64,000 bases of DNA from Euclidia mi (lineage: Eukaryota > Arthropoda > Insecta > Lepidoptera > Erebidae). The position numbers and the translations under genes are program-made. A model generated the notes under the pieces. That model saw nothing but the letters and a program-made list of their open reading frames with translations, did no database searches and was not told the DNA's origin. The stretch covers positions 8,758,761 to 8,822,760 of the forward strand of contig OX123200.2 of NCBI GenBank assembly GCA_944739405.2, written 5' to 3'. Below, in pieces: positions 23,516-35,106 of the stretch (position 1 is the first letter of the stretch; each line of letters starts with the position of its first letter).

Positions 23516-23665
23516 AAATAAAATGACAATGAAAAGTAACGCAAGAGCCTTACTGACTGACTGACAGACAACGCACAGCCGACACTACTAAGCGCAAGAA
23601 TCTAATATTTGGCACGTATGTTCCTTGGGAAGGGGTGCACTAAGAAGGAATGTCGAATGATCGGG
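23516..23665 (+). mobile_element. Fragment of the short Helitron-like family
   Basis: AGTAACGCAAGAGCC, ACTGACTGACTGACAGACA and GCACGTATGTTCCTTGGGA are the reverse complement of the elements at 12629-12833 and 62173-62378. The 3' part after about 23665 is missing. Confidence 0.6.
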
Positions 23666-23759
23666 CAGGAACGGTAATTTAGTGTAAAAATCTTGGTAAA
23701 AATGCATGTCCTGACTGAAACATCACAGAGTAATAAAACTTAATGTATAATGAATACAC

Positions 23760-24016
23760 TGTTTCTGTGGTCCAGTGGATAGCGTATGCCACTGCTGATC
23801 GGAGGTCCCCGGGTCGTGCAAAAGTGTTACTGGGCTTTTTCGAATTCTCAGTAGCAACACGGAGTCTGGTAATGTGCCCGGTAACGGCAATAGGCTCGCC
23901 CCCTATTACGTAGGACCTAAAATTCATGGCGAAGTGTGGGTGTAATATTACACCTCTGCCTATCCCTTCGGGGATACAGGCGTCAGTCTATAAATAAAAA
24001 ATAAATAAAAAATAAT
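23760..24016 (+). repeat. tRNA-derived SINE
   Basis: Box A TGGTCCAGTGGATAGCG begins the element. A damaged box B (CCCCGGGTCGTGC) follows, then the body GGCAATAGGCTCGCCCCCTA and a tail of ATAAATAAAA repeats. It is the same family as the copies at 28352-28500, 41939-42126, 43443-43572, 44502-44780 and 48549-48605. Confidence 0.8.
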
Positions 24017-24679
24017 GAATACACGCAATTTGCACATTGGATTCTGAGGCACTCACCAAGGAAGGACCTTTTATATCCCATCTCTAAGGAGGTAAAATAA
24101 CGATAAAAAAATGTTGAAGCACAAATGTTGAAACAGTTCGTTTGAAAAACTAATTTTGAAGCTAGCAGTAAAATTGCGGCAGCGATATTTTCATAGCTGG
24201 TTATAGTGCCTCTCAGTTTAACAATAGTTTATCGTGTCCCGCGTGTACAATATAGCCTACATGGCGTTTACGATGCTTATACTAAAGAACGTTACTTTTT
24301 ACTGGCTCTGATAACTTTAGGTCCAAAATTATTATGGGAAAGGTTAGTTTAATGTACGCTTCGGGAGCTTAGTAAATAATACCCTTTGCTCACGATAGAG
24401 TTTTTTGGAGAGAAGGTCAGTCATTTTAAAATATGTAAGTAAAAAAATCGCTTGATATGAAACAGGAGTATTAACTTAGCGTTGCTTTACTTCTAACAAC
24501 CGGTACCAATATTTAATATATGCATGGACTTGATTACTAGAGAAACATAATTGACAAAAACTAAGAATTATATGTATGTATCTAGAAAAGCTAAGAATTA
24601 TAATATTGTGTATCAGGATATAAATGACATTGATGCTTATGTTCGCAATCGGAGTTATTTTTAACTAATAATAATAATA
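24017..24679. other. Intergenic DNA
   Basis: No gene or clear repeat recognised. Confidence 0.3.
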
Positions 24680-24850
24680 TTCTACCACATTCACCCAACA
24701 CCATCTAGTCCCAAACTAAGCAGAGCTTATACCTACTATGGATACTAGATAATAGATAAACATATATACTTTTTTTTTGTAAATACATACATATTATACC
24801 TACATAGAAACACCCAGACCAAGACAAACATCCGTGTCCATGCACACAAA
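24680..24850 (+). repeat. Composite SINE-like repeat fragment
   Basis: CACCATCTAGTCCCAAACTA, then GGATACTAGATAATAGATA, TTTGTAAATACATACATA and AGACAAACATCCGTG, in the order of a common lepidopteran SINE-like repeat. A shorter relative is at 11676-11765. Confidence 0.55.
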
Positions 24851-25916
24851 TGTTTGACTTGCAACTAACTCTAGAAGCCGAATAAATTAATAATTTAGAC
24901 AAGGGCGTTTTTTACAATTTCCATAATATATTACTCGGTAAACAAATATGACGTGAAAGTGTTAAGACCACTTCACTAATAGATAGCCAGAAAGATCGTT
25001 CCCTGCACGTCAAATAAATATACCTATTTGAATAATGCACAAACGCTTATTTAGAATCTGTATCTTTTTTTATACATAAGAGACAGGCATTATTCCGATT
25101 GATTGTGTCGTCTATTTTCGACAGTAAATTCAGAATATAATTAAAGTAGTATTGACCGTCATGATTTCACACCAAATTAAGCTTTCAACGACCTTAAGGT
25201 CACATCGATAAATCTTTCGAATGAAGTGGATGTTTTGTTTTATTAAACGTCACGGCTCTGATTACTAAATGTATAGGTAAACGGAGTTATTTTTAGACTT
25301 CTGAAATATTGGTTTGTGGTCTTCACCATAATCAACATAAGCCTGAGTGGTAACCTCGTTTTTATAACATACATACTTGTGTTATTATGTAGTATATCAT
25401 ATTTATGTAATATCAAACTGTTATGTATGTTGTAAAAATAAATGCATTTCTCTCTCTCTCTCTCTCATATCTTTCTGAATCATCATCATCGGCCTTGTAC
25501 GAGTATATCGGTCCCACCGCTGCACAGTGTTTTATGAAGACCATTTTTCGGACACCGTCTTCTTATTAAAGAAGCTAATAGATATATTCAATAAAAAGAA
25601 ATATTTTGTATCCCCATTAAGCTAGCATCTCTAGTTTTTTAGAAAAACTTTTTCGAAAATCTTCATATTTTAAAGTGTAAATTTAGAAAAAGAGACATTC
25701 CTCTTATTCTAAGCTTAATACGCAATAATAATGTTACAAACACCGATAGCATCTCTTTCACTGCACATTTTACAGTTAAAATTAACCTCATAACTTGACT
25801 AGATTCAAATTTAAGCGAGATTTTGGATTTTTAGATTTTCTTACTTTGCCCGAAGATTCTACCAAAAGGGGAAAAGTTATATATACAGAAATGATGCTCT
25901 TTACTTTCCTCATATA
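24851..25916. other. Intergenic DNA with a (TC)n microsatellite
   Basis: Holds a CT/TC dinucleotide run at about 25448-25467, and a short RTE-tail-like fragment near 25484-25530 (CATCATCATCGGCC, CCACCGCTGCACAGTG). No gene seen. Confidence 0.35.
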
Positions 25917-26188
25917 CTCAATAAATTTCAGACCCCAAATCCATGGAATCTAGAAGTTATTCCAAATTAACTGATTTTGCTAGGATTTTCACATTTGTAT
26001 TCCGGATTTTAATGATAAAATTTTTATTCGATATTGATTTTATAGCTAAATTATATGTTGTAAAGAAATCAATATTGAATAAAAATTTAATCATTAAAAT
26101 CCAGAATATCAATATGAAAAACCTAGCAAAAACAGTTATATGGAATAGCTTCTAGTTTCCATGGATTTGGGGTCTGAAATTTATTGAG
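25917..26188. repeat. 272-bp foldback (MITE-like palindrome)
   Basis: The left end CTCAATAAATTTCAGACCCC pairs with GGGGTCTGAAATTTATTGAG at the right end (20 bp perfect). The arms continue through CAAATCCATGGA and into the middle near 26052 with scattered mismatches, so almost the whole element folds back. No target-site duplication or coding capacity was found. Confidence 0.8.
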
Positions 26189-26462
26189 CGTCCATCGCCC
26201 GTTATAAAATTTGAAAATAAATTGTGGATCTCCATAAATTTTCTTTTGCCATGGACGCTGTAGGTACTTCTATACATTTAGTTTTGATTTTTAAACAGGA
26301 GAGTCTCTGCATAAAAACATAATTTGTTTGCAAAAATCTGTATAGAAATTGCGGTTTGAAAGTAGGTTGATTGAAGTGCTTTTGCAGGGACTTGAAGTAT
26401 AAATACTTGACAAAATTTTGCTTGTTTTAGGCTTTGTTTATAATAATGTTGAGTTCATGTTG

Positions 26463-26698
26463 AGTGTGGTGACGGATTAAGAATATGGAATGTCACCACC
26501 CCATATCATCCCATGGGTGTCGTAAGAGCCGACATAGGGAGCATATATGCAGAGAACAGCACTGTAAGAGAAGGAAAACTTGATACAAACTAACCCCTAT
26601 ACCAACCCGTTTGGCCAGCGTGGTATAGTAGACCAATTTCTCCTTTCAAAGGAGAGGCCTAGTCCAGCAGTGGACTGTTAAAGGCTGATGATGATGAA
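26463..26698 (+). repeat. RTE-tailed SINE-like repeat
   Basis: Begins GTGTGGTGACGGATTAAGAA, passes through CCCATGGGTGTCGTAAGAG and CCAGCGTGGTATAGTAGACC, and ends with AGTCCAGCAGTGGACTGTTA and a GATGATGATG tail. The same unit with the same start occurs at 45072-45277 and, reversed, at 50335-50567; a 5'-truncated copy lies at 50717-50800. Constant start and simple-repeat tail suggest a SINE using RTE machinery. Confidence 0.7.
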
Positions 26699-26898
26699 GC
26701 ATGTTGAGCGAGGTAAGGTTCATTAGGTTTAGCAATGGACAATTGTAAGAAAAAATAACGAATCTGAAATTATTTATTCGTGTAGATTTGTGCCTTTATT
26801 TAAAAAATATTTATTTTCCTAGAATATGATTATTCCGTACTTCATAGATTACTCGATTGAATTATTTAATTTTAAGACCGTATGAAATAGACATTCAT

Positions 26899-27185
26899 CA
26901 TCAGCCCTGTATATTATATAATATATGCTGTCACACTGCTGGGCACGGCCCTCTTCTCTCTATGAGAAGGGTAAGGCCATAGTCAATCATGCTGGCCAAG
27001 TGCGGGTTGGCAGACTTCAAATATCTTTCGAGAAAATTATGGAATTATAGAGAACTCTCAGACATGCAGGTTTCCTCATGATGTTTTTCTTCACCGAGAA
27101 GGAAGCGATAATTAACAAAGTGCCGTGGCTTCGAAACCGAGACCCTCTGCATAGCAGTCTGTCGGTCTCTCCACTTGGCGATCGC
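26899..27185 (-). repeat. Composite SINE (tRNA-like head, LINE-like tail), reverse orientation
   Basis: Starts with the reversed tail (CATCATCAGCCC), then CACTGCTGGGCACGGCC and CAGGTTTCCTCATGATGTTT, and ends with a reversed tRNA-like head (CGAAACCGAGACCCTCTGC, GGCGATCGCTGCT). It ends about 45 bp before the first RGK exon. Confidence 0.65.
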
Positions 27186-27229
27186 TGCTATGAAATAGAC
27201 ATTATTAACCTTTATTTCAATTGTTTCAG

Positions 27230-27315
27230 ATCCCGACGGTACAGACCAGAAGGTATCGATAATGCTGAACGGCGAGGAATCCGAATTATACTTTGTTAAC
27301 TGCACTACGACAAAG
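27230..27315 (+). CDS. Rgk: RGK-family small GTPase, internal exon
   Basis: An 86-nt exon bounded by AG (27228-27229) after a T-rich tract and GT (27316-27317). It begins with two bases that complete a split codon, then 28 codons, ending in phase 0, which fits the phase-0 start of the exon at 28879. The peptide contains DQKVSIMLNGEESELYF. A VS(I/V)-L-GEES(E)L signature lies between the switch regions of RGK (Rad/Gem/Kir) GTPases. Those are membrane-associated G proteins known in vertebrates to inhibit voltage-gated calcium channels. The exon with the P-loop, expected upstream, was not found and may be outside the window or beyond a long intron. Confidence 0.85.
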
Positions 27316-27374
27316 GTATTAATATTCATGTTTCACACTTTCATAATAAGTTTATAACTTAGCGGATTTGTAAA

Positions 27375-27866
27375 ATGTGGGTAACTCGTGGTTATGGGCT
27401 AACTAATAGATTGTCAATTGATTTAGTTTCATATACCGTTACTTTCTGCTACATTCACTTCCACCATAGTTCTGACCATGTTCGCGAGTTGCCTACAATA
27501 AAAAGACGTAAGAGGATACTCCTGTTTCACCATATTTACTTTGAGAGGCTTACCAAATGAACATCATTTACTGCTTGAGTGCGTGAGTATGATTTACTAA
27601 ATATAAGTTACTAAAAAAATTACTAGTAGATGTCTACAATGTGAAACAGATGCAGCTCCTTACAAAAATAAAATGTACAGCCATTATATTTGATTGAAAA
27701 GAGTGGCCATGAGTTTTATTGCCCGTTCATTCTCGTGGTTCTACCTATTACATTGCGAACGTGGCAGTAAATGTAAATGTAGAATCATTAAGTAATTAAC
27801 TCAAATTTTGACGTTCATCAGCGTCACTTTGTGGCCTAGATGAATACATGATTTGACTTTGGTACG
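27375..27866 (+). repeat. LINE 3' UTR fragment in the RGK intron
   Basis: Segments such as CCACCATAGTTCTGACCATG, GAGTGGCCATGAGTTTTATT and GTCACTTTGTGGCCTAGATG recur, in reverse orientation, in the 3' UTR of the LINE at 61359-64000. It is therefore a 5'-truncated insertion of the same family, older and more diverged. Confidence 0.65.
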
Positions 27867-28302
27867 ATACATACACTAACGTTACGTTTATAACAATTAT
27901 ACACACATAGATATACAGGGTCTCGATCGTTTTTAGGGGAATTCTCATACACTTATTTGCTAGCTCCAAATTCTAATCATAAAGGTGACGACCTGAAATC
28001 GCGAATCCATCGCGAAAGTAGAAAATAGAAGATCCAAATTAGTTCACTATAGTACATGTTGTACAAGATTGTACTGTTGATTTGAGCTTTGGAGTTGCTT
28101 CTTGCATATGTATTACAATATTCTACTTTGCTGTGTAATACTTGTACGTGATAGTGCGTTGTATCAATTTTTTTATAATACTCTGTCTGGAATCAAATAC
28201 TTGTGGATGGTACACAATTTAATCCGTGAGGGTTTCAAAACCATTATACCTTCTGTGCGATAAGTGAGCAGCAATATGCCTTTGGTCAATCGATTTAAAT
28301 AA

Positions 28303-28764
28303 CTAGGGGATGCCCGCAGCTACGCCCACAGCTACGTGCGTACGTTATTTTTAACATACATAGACTCACGCCTGTTTCCCCGAAGGGGTAGGCAGAGGCA
28401 TATTAAACGCCCACTTTTCGCCGGTGTTTTGATCCCACGTAATAAATAGGTGGCGAGCCTATTGCCGCTTATCGGGATATTTTGTTTGCCAGAGCTTCGT
28501 CCGTTGATCCGCAGGTGCACCACTTGCAGGTGAGGTTGGCTGGGACCCTAAGTTCTTGGTGGGAACCCTATGCACCCTTATTTTTAAATTTCACCGATAC
28601 TGTCCGATCCCGATTCCCCGATGCCGATTTTCGGGTAATCCATTCTTAGGTTCAGCCCTACGGTTCCCAAGGAACATTCATGCAAAATTTCAGTTTCTTA
28701 AGGGCCCAATAGTTCTGATTGTGCGTTGTATGTCAGGCAGTCAGTAAAACAAGAATTTTATATA
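28303..28764 (-). mobile_element. Short Helitron-like element carrying a nested SINE
   Basis: The left edge CTAGGGGATGCCCGCAGC and the distal part (ACGGTTCCCAAGGAACATTC, CAGGCAGTCAGTAAAACAAG) belong to the family at 62173-62378 in the same orientation. The middle is split by a reversed tRNA-SINE at about 28352-28500. The right boundary is diverged and approximate. Confidence 0.6.
28352..28500 (-). repeat. tRNA-derived SINE fragment, nested
   Basis: Reads ACATAGACTCACGCCTGTTT, CCCGAAGGGGTAGGCAGAGG and GGCGAGCCTATTGCCG, the reverse of the SINE at 44502-44780. The tRNA head is truncated. Confidence 0.7.
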
Positions 28765-28878
28765 CTGGGTATCAAAAGACCCATCACCAAGCCGAAGTCC
28801 AGTCATTTTGCACATCATAGCAAAAATAGGGTCTTTTTACTCCCCGTATACAGATCCTAACTAGTCAAATAATTACAG

Positions 28879-29068
28879 GAGGAAATCGAACGAGCGGAAC
28901 CTCCGGATGCGTTCGTGGTGATATACTCCGTGGTGGACAAGGCATCCTTCCAAAAGGCTGAACAAGAACTGGCTCGGCTCATGGACTGCGACATGCTTCG
29001 TTCCAGGCCCGCCCTGCTGGTCGGCAATAAGATCGACCTGGCTAGGAGTCGAGCTGTATCTACACAAG
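28879..29068 (+). CDS. Rgk: RGK-family small GTPase, exon with NKxD motif
   Basis: A 190-nt exon between AATTACAG (AG at 28877-28878) and CAAG/GTGAGG (GT at 29069). It starts in phase 0, encodes 63 codons, and leaves one base for the next exon. FVVIYSVVDKASF is the beta-strand and helix before the G4 box, and LLVGNKIDLARSR contains NKID, the guanine-specificity motif. The VGNKxDL-RxR wording is characteristic of RGK proteins. The exon joins in frame to 27230-27315 upstream and 32076-32353 downstream. Its 3' end is repeated in decayed form in the following intron. Confidence 0.92.
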
Positions 29069-29139
29069 GTGAGGAAATGCCTCCATTTATGTACGTGCTG
29101 GCGCTTTCAAAAAAGGCGTGCCATTTGACTAACCACCAG

Positions 29140-29177
29140 GGATGCTGAAGGCCGAGAAGACGGAAAAGGTGTACCAG
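29140..29177 (+). other. Possible 38-nt cassette exon (unproven)
   Basis: The sequence between ACCACCAG and GTAAGC is purine-rich and reads GMLKAEKTEKVYQ when joined to the one leftover base of the preceding exon. Inclusion would shift the frame of the exon at 32076, so it would give an alternative or non-productive transcript. It may be chance. Confidence 0.25.
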
Positions 29178-29284
29178 GTAAGCAGACCCGGGGCTCCATG
29201 GCATGTGTTTGTGTGATCAGATGTAGTAACCGAAACAGCATAAAAATGATAATGCTTTCATATAGAGCGAATCTCATTTACTGC

Positions 29285-29845
29285 GAAAAGAAATAAACCC
29301 TGCGCCCAGATTTGTGACGGTGATACTAGACTAGATTGAACTAAGCAGAAGTCGTGCCGTCTTTGCAGAAAGTAAAAAATTACTCTATTTATTTAAGTGG
29401 TAGTGAGTTATGTAGCTGTCGTCTCATATACTGCGACATCTTGCGCCCAGGTTTACTCTACGGATCTCTAACAAGACCTACCTGGCAATGGAGCGTAATC
29501 TTCATAAGGTACAAAAGGGGTGCTTTCAATCGCTTTTGTAGCGGTGGTATTTCCATTTTGAGCTAGTCTTGTCTTATATGCTTCGACATATTACGCCCTA
29601 AATGTACTCCACTAGATCTAAACCAGAACTGTGCAGGAGTCGTGCTGTAATCCTACACAAGGTCAGAATATATTGCAATAAATCTGAACCGTTTCCAACA
29701 CTGTGTAATGCTGCACAGTCGTCCTGTCTTTTCACAAGGTAAGAAAACATTTAAGCTTCCTTAAAGAGCTACCGTCGTTTGTCACATTATCCTGCACAAA
29801 TATTCATGGTCAGGAGTTAAGCTGTTTCTACACAGGGCGAGAATA
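29285..29845 (+). pseudogene. Decayed tandem copies of the RGK exon 3' end and donor
   Basis: At least five degraded copies of the end of the 28879-29068 exon follow one another in the intron. Their junctions lie at about 29372 (GCAGAAAGTAAA), 29509 (CATAAGGTACAA), 29662 (CACAAGGTCAG), 29739 (CACAAGGTAAG) and 29837 (CACAGGGCGAG), against CACAAGGTGAG in the real exon. The copy ending at 29508 still shows GCGACATCTTGCGCCCAGG against GCGACATGCTTCGTTCCAGG, and GACCTACCTGGCAATGG against GACCTGGCTAGGAG. Frames are broken and no copy encodes the NKID motif. Confidence 0.72.
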
Positions 29846-30775
29846 TATTTCAGTAGGCTAGGAAGGCTCGGTAGTTTCTTGACTATATTTGTAAAGCTAT
29901 AATTGTTGCTTGCTAACAAGTGAGCTAGTATCCTGTTAGTAGTTTAAACATACCAAAACCAGCAGCTCACATAATTTTGATGCCACATTACTTTTATATA
30001 TAACCCACCACACACTCTATCAAAAAACCACACTGATAACGAAACATATCTCCGACAAAAGTTCCAATAACAATGGAACATTCGTTCGCATCGGCCATAC
30101 GTTTGTTGCCAAATTAAACAGCTAATGGCTGCCCGAATATTAACTGATGCCAATCTAAAATACGTTTACAATTCAGGCATATTCATAAGCCGTATTAATC
30201 TGTTTGTATTAAAACCACTGTATGCATTTCTATATGAAACTAAATTCAACTGTCATCGGATAGATTTTGACACACAAGGATAGATCATCTTTTACTCGAA
30301 AATTATTGCTCGTTAAAATACTTTTTGAGATGTTTCTGCTAATTTAGCCCACAATTTGTAAATCTGACAATTATTAAGCTGCACTTCGAATAAGATCAAA
30401 TGCTGTACAAACGAAGCCGGGAATTAAAGTACTCATCAATCACAATCTCATTTGAGTCATTAAAATTTAAATAAACATAATTTCAAGCCAATTATTTTCA
30501 TTAAAAATATAAATTTCACTAAAAAATATTCAGAGAAATTATACGAAATATTACAAATTTATGCCCGGAAACCAGACCATATTCTAATGTGATTTAATAT
30601 TTATTTAATTATAATACGGTTACAAGCATTTCCTTTACTTTTATCCTTCTATTGTACACAAGAAAAAAATTTCACAAAAAATACAAAAGCAAAATCAAAG
30701 GTTTATTTTCTTTACGTAATCAAACCAACTAACTACCTACATATTTCCAATTTAAATCTATAGGTAGGTAGTAGA
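29846..30775. other. Intron sequence of the RGK gene
   Basis: A+T-rich, with no ORF of note and no clear repeat. Confidence 0.4.
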
Positions 30776-31080
30776 GCCTTGATTTCAGCATAAATGGTCC
30801 GGTTCTACCAGGAAAGTACTACCACGGAATAGATAGTACTAACGTAGTACTACCCTCTCACGGAATATTGACGTAAAACAGCAGTATTTGTACTGCTTCG
30901 TTTCGTTCGATGAGGGAGAGTTCCGAAGGTGCAACCTCTTTTCCCTCTGCCTCATCCCGCTCCTCCTCCTATACATTTTCTCATCCAGGTTGGCAACGAA
31001 CTTGTAACTCCTTTGTGCATGAGAGACGGTAACCGCTTACCATCAGGCGATTCGTAAGCTCGTTTCTATTCTATAAAAAT
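30776..31080 (+). repeat. Interspersed repeat with LINE-like 3' end
   Basis: GGTCCGGTTCTACCAG, AAACAGCAGTATTTGTACTG, CTTCGTTTCGTTCGATGAG, then GTTGGCAACGAACTTGTAAC and CGGTAACCGCTTACCATCAG. These blocks occur in this order in a repeat common in Lepidoptera. Non-coding; family not named. Confidence 0.55.
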
Positions 31081-31689
31081 AAATTCAAATTCAATTTATT
31101 CTGTTAAATTAAAAGAGTACAATTGACTTATTTAGACTACAAAATTAGTTTAGGTTCTCGATAAGTATAAGATTATATGCCTCAACTAGGATAAACCTGT
31201 GTTTCAGGCGATAAGGGCTAATTAGATACTATAAAATATATAATCATTTACTTACTACAATATTTTAGTACGTCATGTTTTAGTACAGTAATACTAGATC
31301 TACAACATCTTATCAATAATTACAACTAATAAATTTAGGTTAAGGTGTATTTTGTTGAGATAATTATTTTAACACAATTTATAATTTTTCTGTATCTTCG
31401 TATGACATATTCAGAAGGATATTGTGCAAGGAATTAGGTTTGTTAATGCGTTTAGTCTTTTGTAAAGTAGCGAAACCAGGAATATATAAAATTTGGATGT
31501 GAATGCGTGTCTTGGTTGTACCTATTTTAGTCGGAAAGATTGAATCTGAGGTCCGCTTACTAGTCTAACCGGATTTGGCTGAATATTAGCTTTTCCACGC
31601 AGCGACTGCCTGTCTGACCTCCGCAACCCAATAGCGATATTTCATAGTTTAGACTAGTGCCAGTTTATTTTAGATGGTACTGACGCCCT

Positions 31690-31885
31690 ATAATGATTGT
31701 CAAAGATCTTCATGACAACCCAGACCGGCGGCTTAACGTGTTCTCCGAGGCACGGGACAAGCGATAATTAACAATTCAATACGCACATAGCTCCGAAAAG
31801 TCATTAGTGCGCGCCGTGGATTGCAACCCGATACCTTCTGCATGGTAGTCTGTTGGTATCTCAACTAGGCTATCGCCGCCGATCA
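31690..31885 (-). repeat. Composite SINE, reverse orientation
   Basis: Ends with the reversed tRNA-like head: TCCGAAAAGTCATTAGTGCG, GATTGCAACCCGATACC and AGGCTATCGCCGCC. The head matches those at 45278-45372 and 50162-50283. Confidence 0.6.
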
Positions 31886-32075
31886 TTATTCCTATGATTC
31901 TATCTAAATATCACAAAAACACTGTAATGCAGCACATATTCTTTGACAGTGTCTTTTTTTCAGTATCTTCCCAACATTGTTGCCCCCAACTTGAGCGAAA
32001 TCGCAAGATTGCCCACATTTTGTCATTCTTTCGTGTTGGATATTCATTATTATAATAATCTCTTTTTACCAACAG

Positions 32076-32353
32076 ATGGCAAATGCCTGGCGTGCACCTA
32101 CAAGGCGAAATTCATAGAAGTATCAGTTGGTATAAACCACAACGTGGATGAATTGGTTGTGGGCATCCTGAACCAGATCCGGCTAAAACGGCAACAATAC
32201 TCCGCAGAGGGTGGCAGAGAGTCTTCGCCAGCCCATTGGTACAAGTCTAGAGGTGTTGTCCGTGCAAGCATGAAGGCCAGGCAGATGTTCACATGGATTT
32301 TTGGGAAGGAAGACACAAAGTTCAAAAACTGTGAGAATCTCCATGTCCTGTGA
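32076..32353 (+). CDS. Rgk: RGK-family small GTPase, terminal exon
   Basis: The exon starts after AACAG (AG at 32074-32075). Two bases complete the codon begun at 29068, then 91 codons and TGA. KFIEVSVGINHNVDEL is the G5 region of RGK proteins, followed by an IRLKRQQ helix end. A basic C-terminal extension (KARQMFTWIFGK) ends in FKNCENLHVL, matching the conserved C-terminal Cys-containing motif that RGK proteins have instead of a CaaX prenylation box. The basic extension probably mediates membrane and calmodulin-type contacts, as known in vertebrate members. Together the three exons give about 183 residues of the C-terminal part. Paralogue identity (insect Rgk1/2/3) was not resolved. Confidence 0.93.
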
Positions 32354-35106
32354 GTGGAAAATGACGGACCGGTGTTCGTCTAAGACAATGAGACTTGAGT
32401 GACAACAGTATTGTGACGTAAGTTAGTGTATTGTTTGTTTATAAATGTGAAAATTGCACTGTTGGTTATGGCAACTGATTCTGGCAAGTAACTAAGTGAA
32501 ACTGTCAGAACGAACGCTTCACAAACGTTTTCGGTTAAGAAGCAATTACTTAGGAATGTCGTTGGCAGCTCGTACATGGTACAGCAGTATAATTTGTTAA
32601 CTGTTGTTTTAAAGAGAGTCGGTGTCTCCGGTGTCTCGTTGATCTAATAGCATTAGTTTAAGGGTTACCATAAAATGCCGAATTCTTTTCCCATGTCAGT
32701 AATATCTGCAATAATAACATGTAGTCTGATTTCAATTAGAAGCATCTGCCTGCCGGGCCAATGAGAAGAAAGGTTTTGAATACAGAATGATTTTTATAAA
32801 TAACGATTAACTACTTGGCTCATTCAAAAGTAACGTATTTTTGACATCTAACCAAACGTCAGATGACATAACCAGCAGTGTTGCCAACCAAAAAAAAAGG
32901 TAATGCCAAATATAAAATTGGTATATTCACTAGTCATTACGTGCCAATTTGAGAGAATTTAATAATATTATTAAATAGTTAAGTTTATATGTAACTATAT
33001 AAGATAGATAACGCATATAAGTGAGATATCAGTATTTTCCCAAATACTTTTAATATATCATTAAAATGACGTATCAGCAATATATAAATATAAGTGATAA
33101 TATAATATATCATGTAGATATATATATTGTATTGTATAGTATATGCTAACGTTATTGGACCATGCGTACTTATTTATATTAATGGTAACGAATGTCGTAT
33201 ATCGTATAGATTATATAGTCAGATACACCAATGTTATATCTATGTATGTAGTCTTTTAAATAATATTTAAAACAAAATCTTCGTGTAAGTAAAACCAGTA
33301 TTACTATAAAATATAGAATAGATCATTGGAGTACAAAACATCTGAAACAGTTTGATTTTTTTAAATGGCCTTATTCTGCTACAGAATAGTCTTTAACCTC
33401 ATGGAAGGAAAGAGGAACCCACCACGCAACCTCGGATTGACCACCCAACTATTGCAATACAAAAAGGTTGACAATACCGAACTCCTAAGGATAAGTGATA
33501 TAGGAATGGTATGGGTTCCAGGAAGATACCTGATTTGCACCGACTCCGACTATTCTTGTAATAGAAGGAATCTATCTTCTAATTCTTCTAATAGAAGGAA
33601 TCTATCTTCTAATAGAAGAAAGAATAGTCGAAAAATTTAATGGGAATCTTAGTAAAATACATGCTAGTAATTGATTTTAGCGATAAGGCAATTTATTCTC
33701 TACTATGAACGATTCCGGCAAATATTTTGTTTTAGTATAACTTTCTTATTTCTTTCTTACTTTGGTGTGTAAAATACCTGAAATAATGAAGTAAATTTGA
33801 TACTGCTTTTGCTTACATTAAGATTTCTAAGTCATTTAATTTTTCAACAGCAAAACTATCGTCCTAACGCATTTGTACCATTCGTTATGTTATACAATCA
33901 AAATGATCCAGGGTCCATTGTATTCCTTCCATCCATGCCAAAACCTACTTACTCATTGATCGTAAAAAATATTTATAGTAACTAAATTTAACTTTAAGAT
34001 CTTTTTCTTACAACTACTATTGGTAAAAACTATTCGAAATAAAATACTAACTTCAATTTAGGAGAATCTTCATTTTTAAATAAACTGTTAGAAAATGGCT
34101 ATTTTTTCTCATTATCCAGTTTGACCAACATTGTTTTGGTCAAAGCGGTAAACTATCTTTGATACGATTAATGCAAAAATTACGTTCCGTAAGGAAGTAA
34201 ATATTTCCCATCACATGTACAACAGTTTTCAACTGGTTGAAAAGCCTATTTATGTATACCAAATTCAAATTATTCGGTAACCAACTAACATATGTCTTCA
34301 GTACTTTGAATTTGAGTCTCTATTCAAATTAAAACCATCTTATATCAAAGAATTCCAAAATCTTTATTCACATTATATAAGAGAATCAAATACAATGTGC
34401 TTACTTAAATAAAACTGTCTCTTCTATTTTATACTCTGAGCTATACCTTTTGACTCCCACAGTCACGTAAAGGTGACAAGTCAAAATTAACCCAGCGGTT
34501 TTGGGTACATTTTGGGTTTGTCACAATAATTGTCGTCTGTACATGACTGGGGCCAAAGAAATAAAAACGAGGTTACCTAAAACTTACTAAACATAATTTA
34601 TAGGATTGTATATAATGAATGCGAATGCACTTAAGGATTTGATGTTGTATTGATTAAAAATAATGAAGTAAGTGATACCTTTATACATGTTCAATGTACT
34701 GTGGTAAGTCTTGTACTCATATTAACTGATAGTAATACATGTGAATTTAAATGATGTCATTGTAAAATCAATTGTTGAACAAAAAAATCAAGAAGTATAA
34801 TTTAAAAATATCTTATTTGATGTGAAGGACACAATACATAACGTCAATGATGGAATAACTTAGGGTTTATTTTATTGTGGTCTATAGGTTATTTTCTCAA
34901 TTAATTTAGTTGGTATGGACTGCACAGATAGCATAGAGATATAAGCAGTCGAATGTTATTGGTTTCTCCGCTAGGGACATCACTATGTGATTCACAAATT
35001 TTGTTTCGAGTCTAAGTCCAGTCCTGTGTCCGTAGCATCAGGAAAAATTAAAAAATGAAAACCCTTTGCTACAGGATTTTTTTCTAGTGCAGAAGCTGTC
35101 ACAATA
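32354..35106. other. Probable RGK 3' UTR and intergenic DNA
   Basis: The bases after 32353 should be 3' UTR, but no clear AATAAA with downstream element marks its end. 33000-33260 is extremely A+T-rich with many TATATA runs. At 33552-33625 a TCTTCTAATAGAAGGAATCT block is repeated about three times. 34920-35060 holds a degraded SINE-like stretch. Confidence 0.35.
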
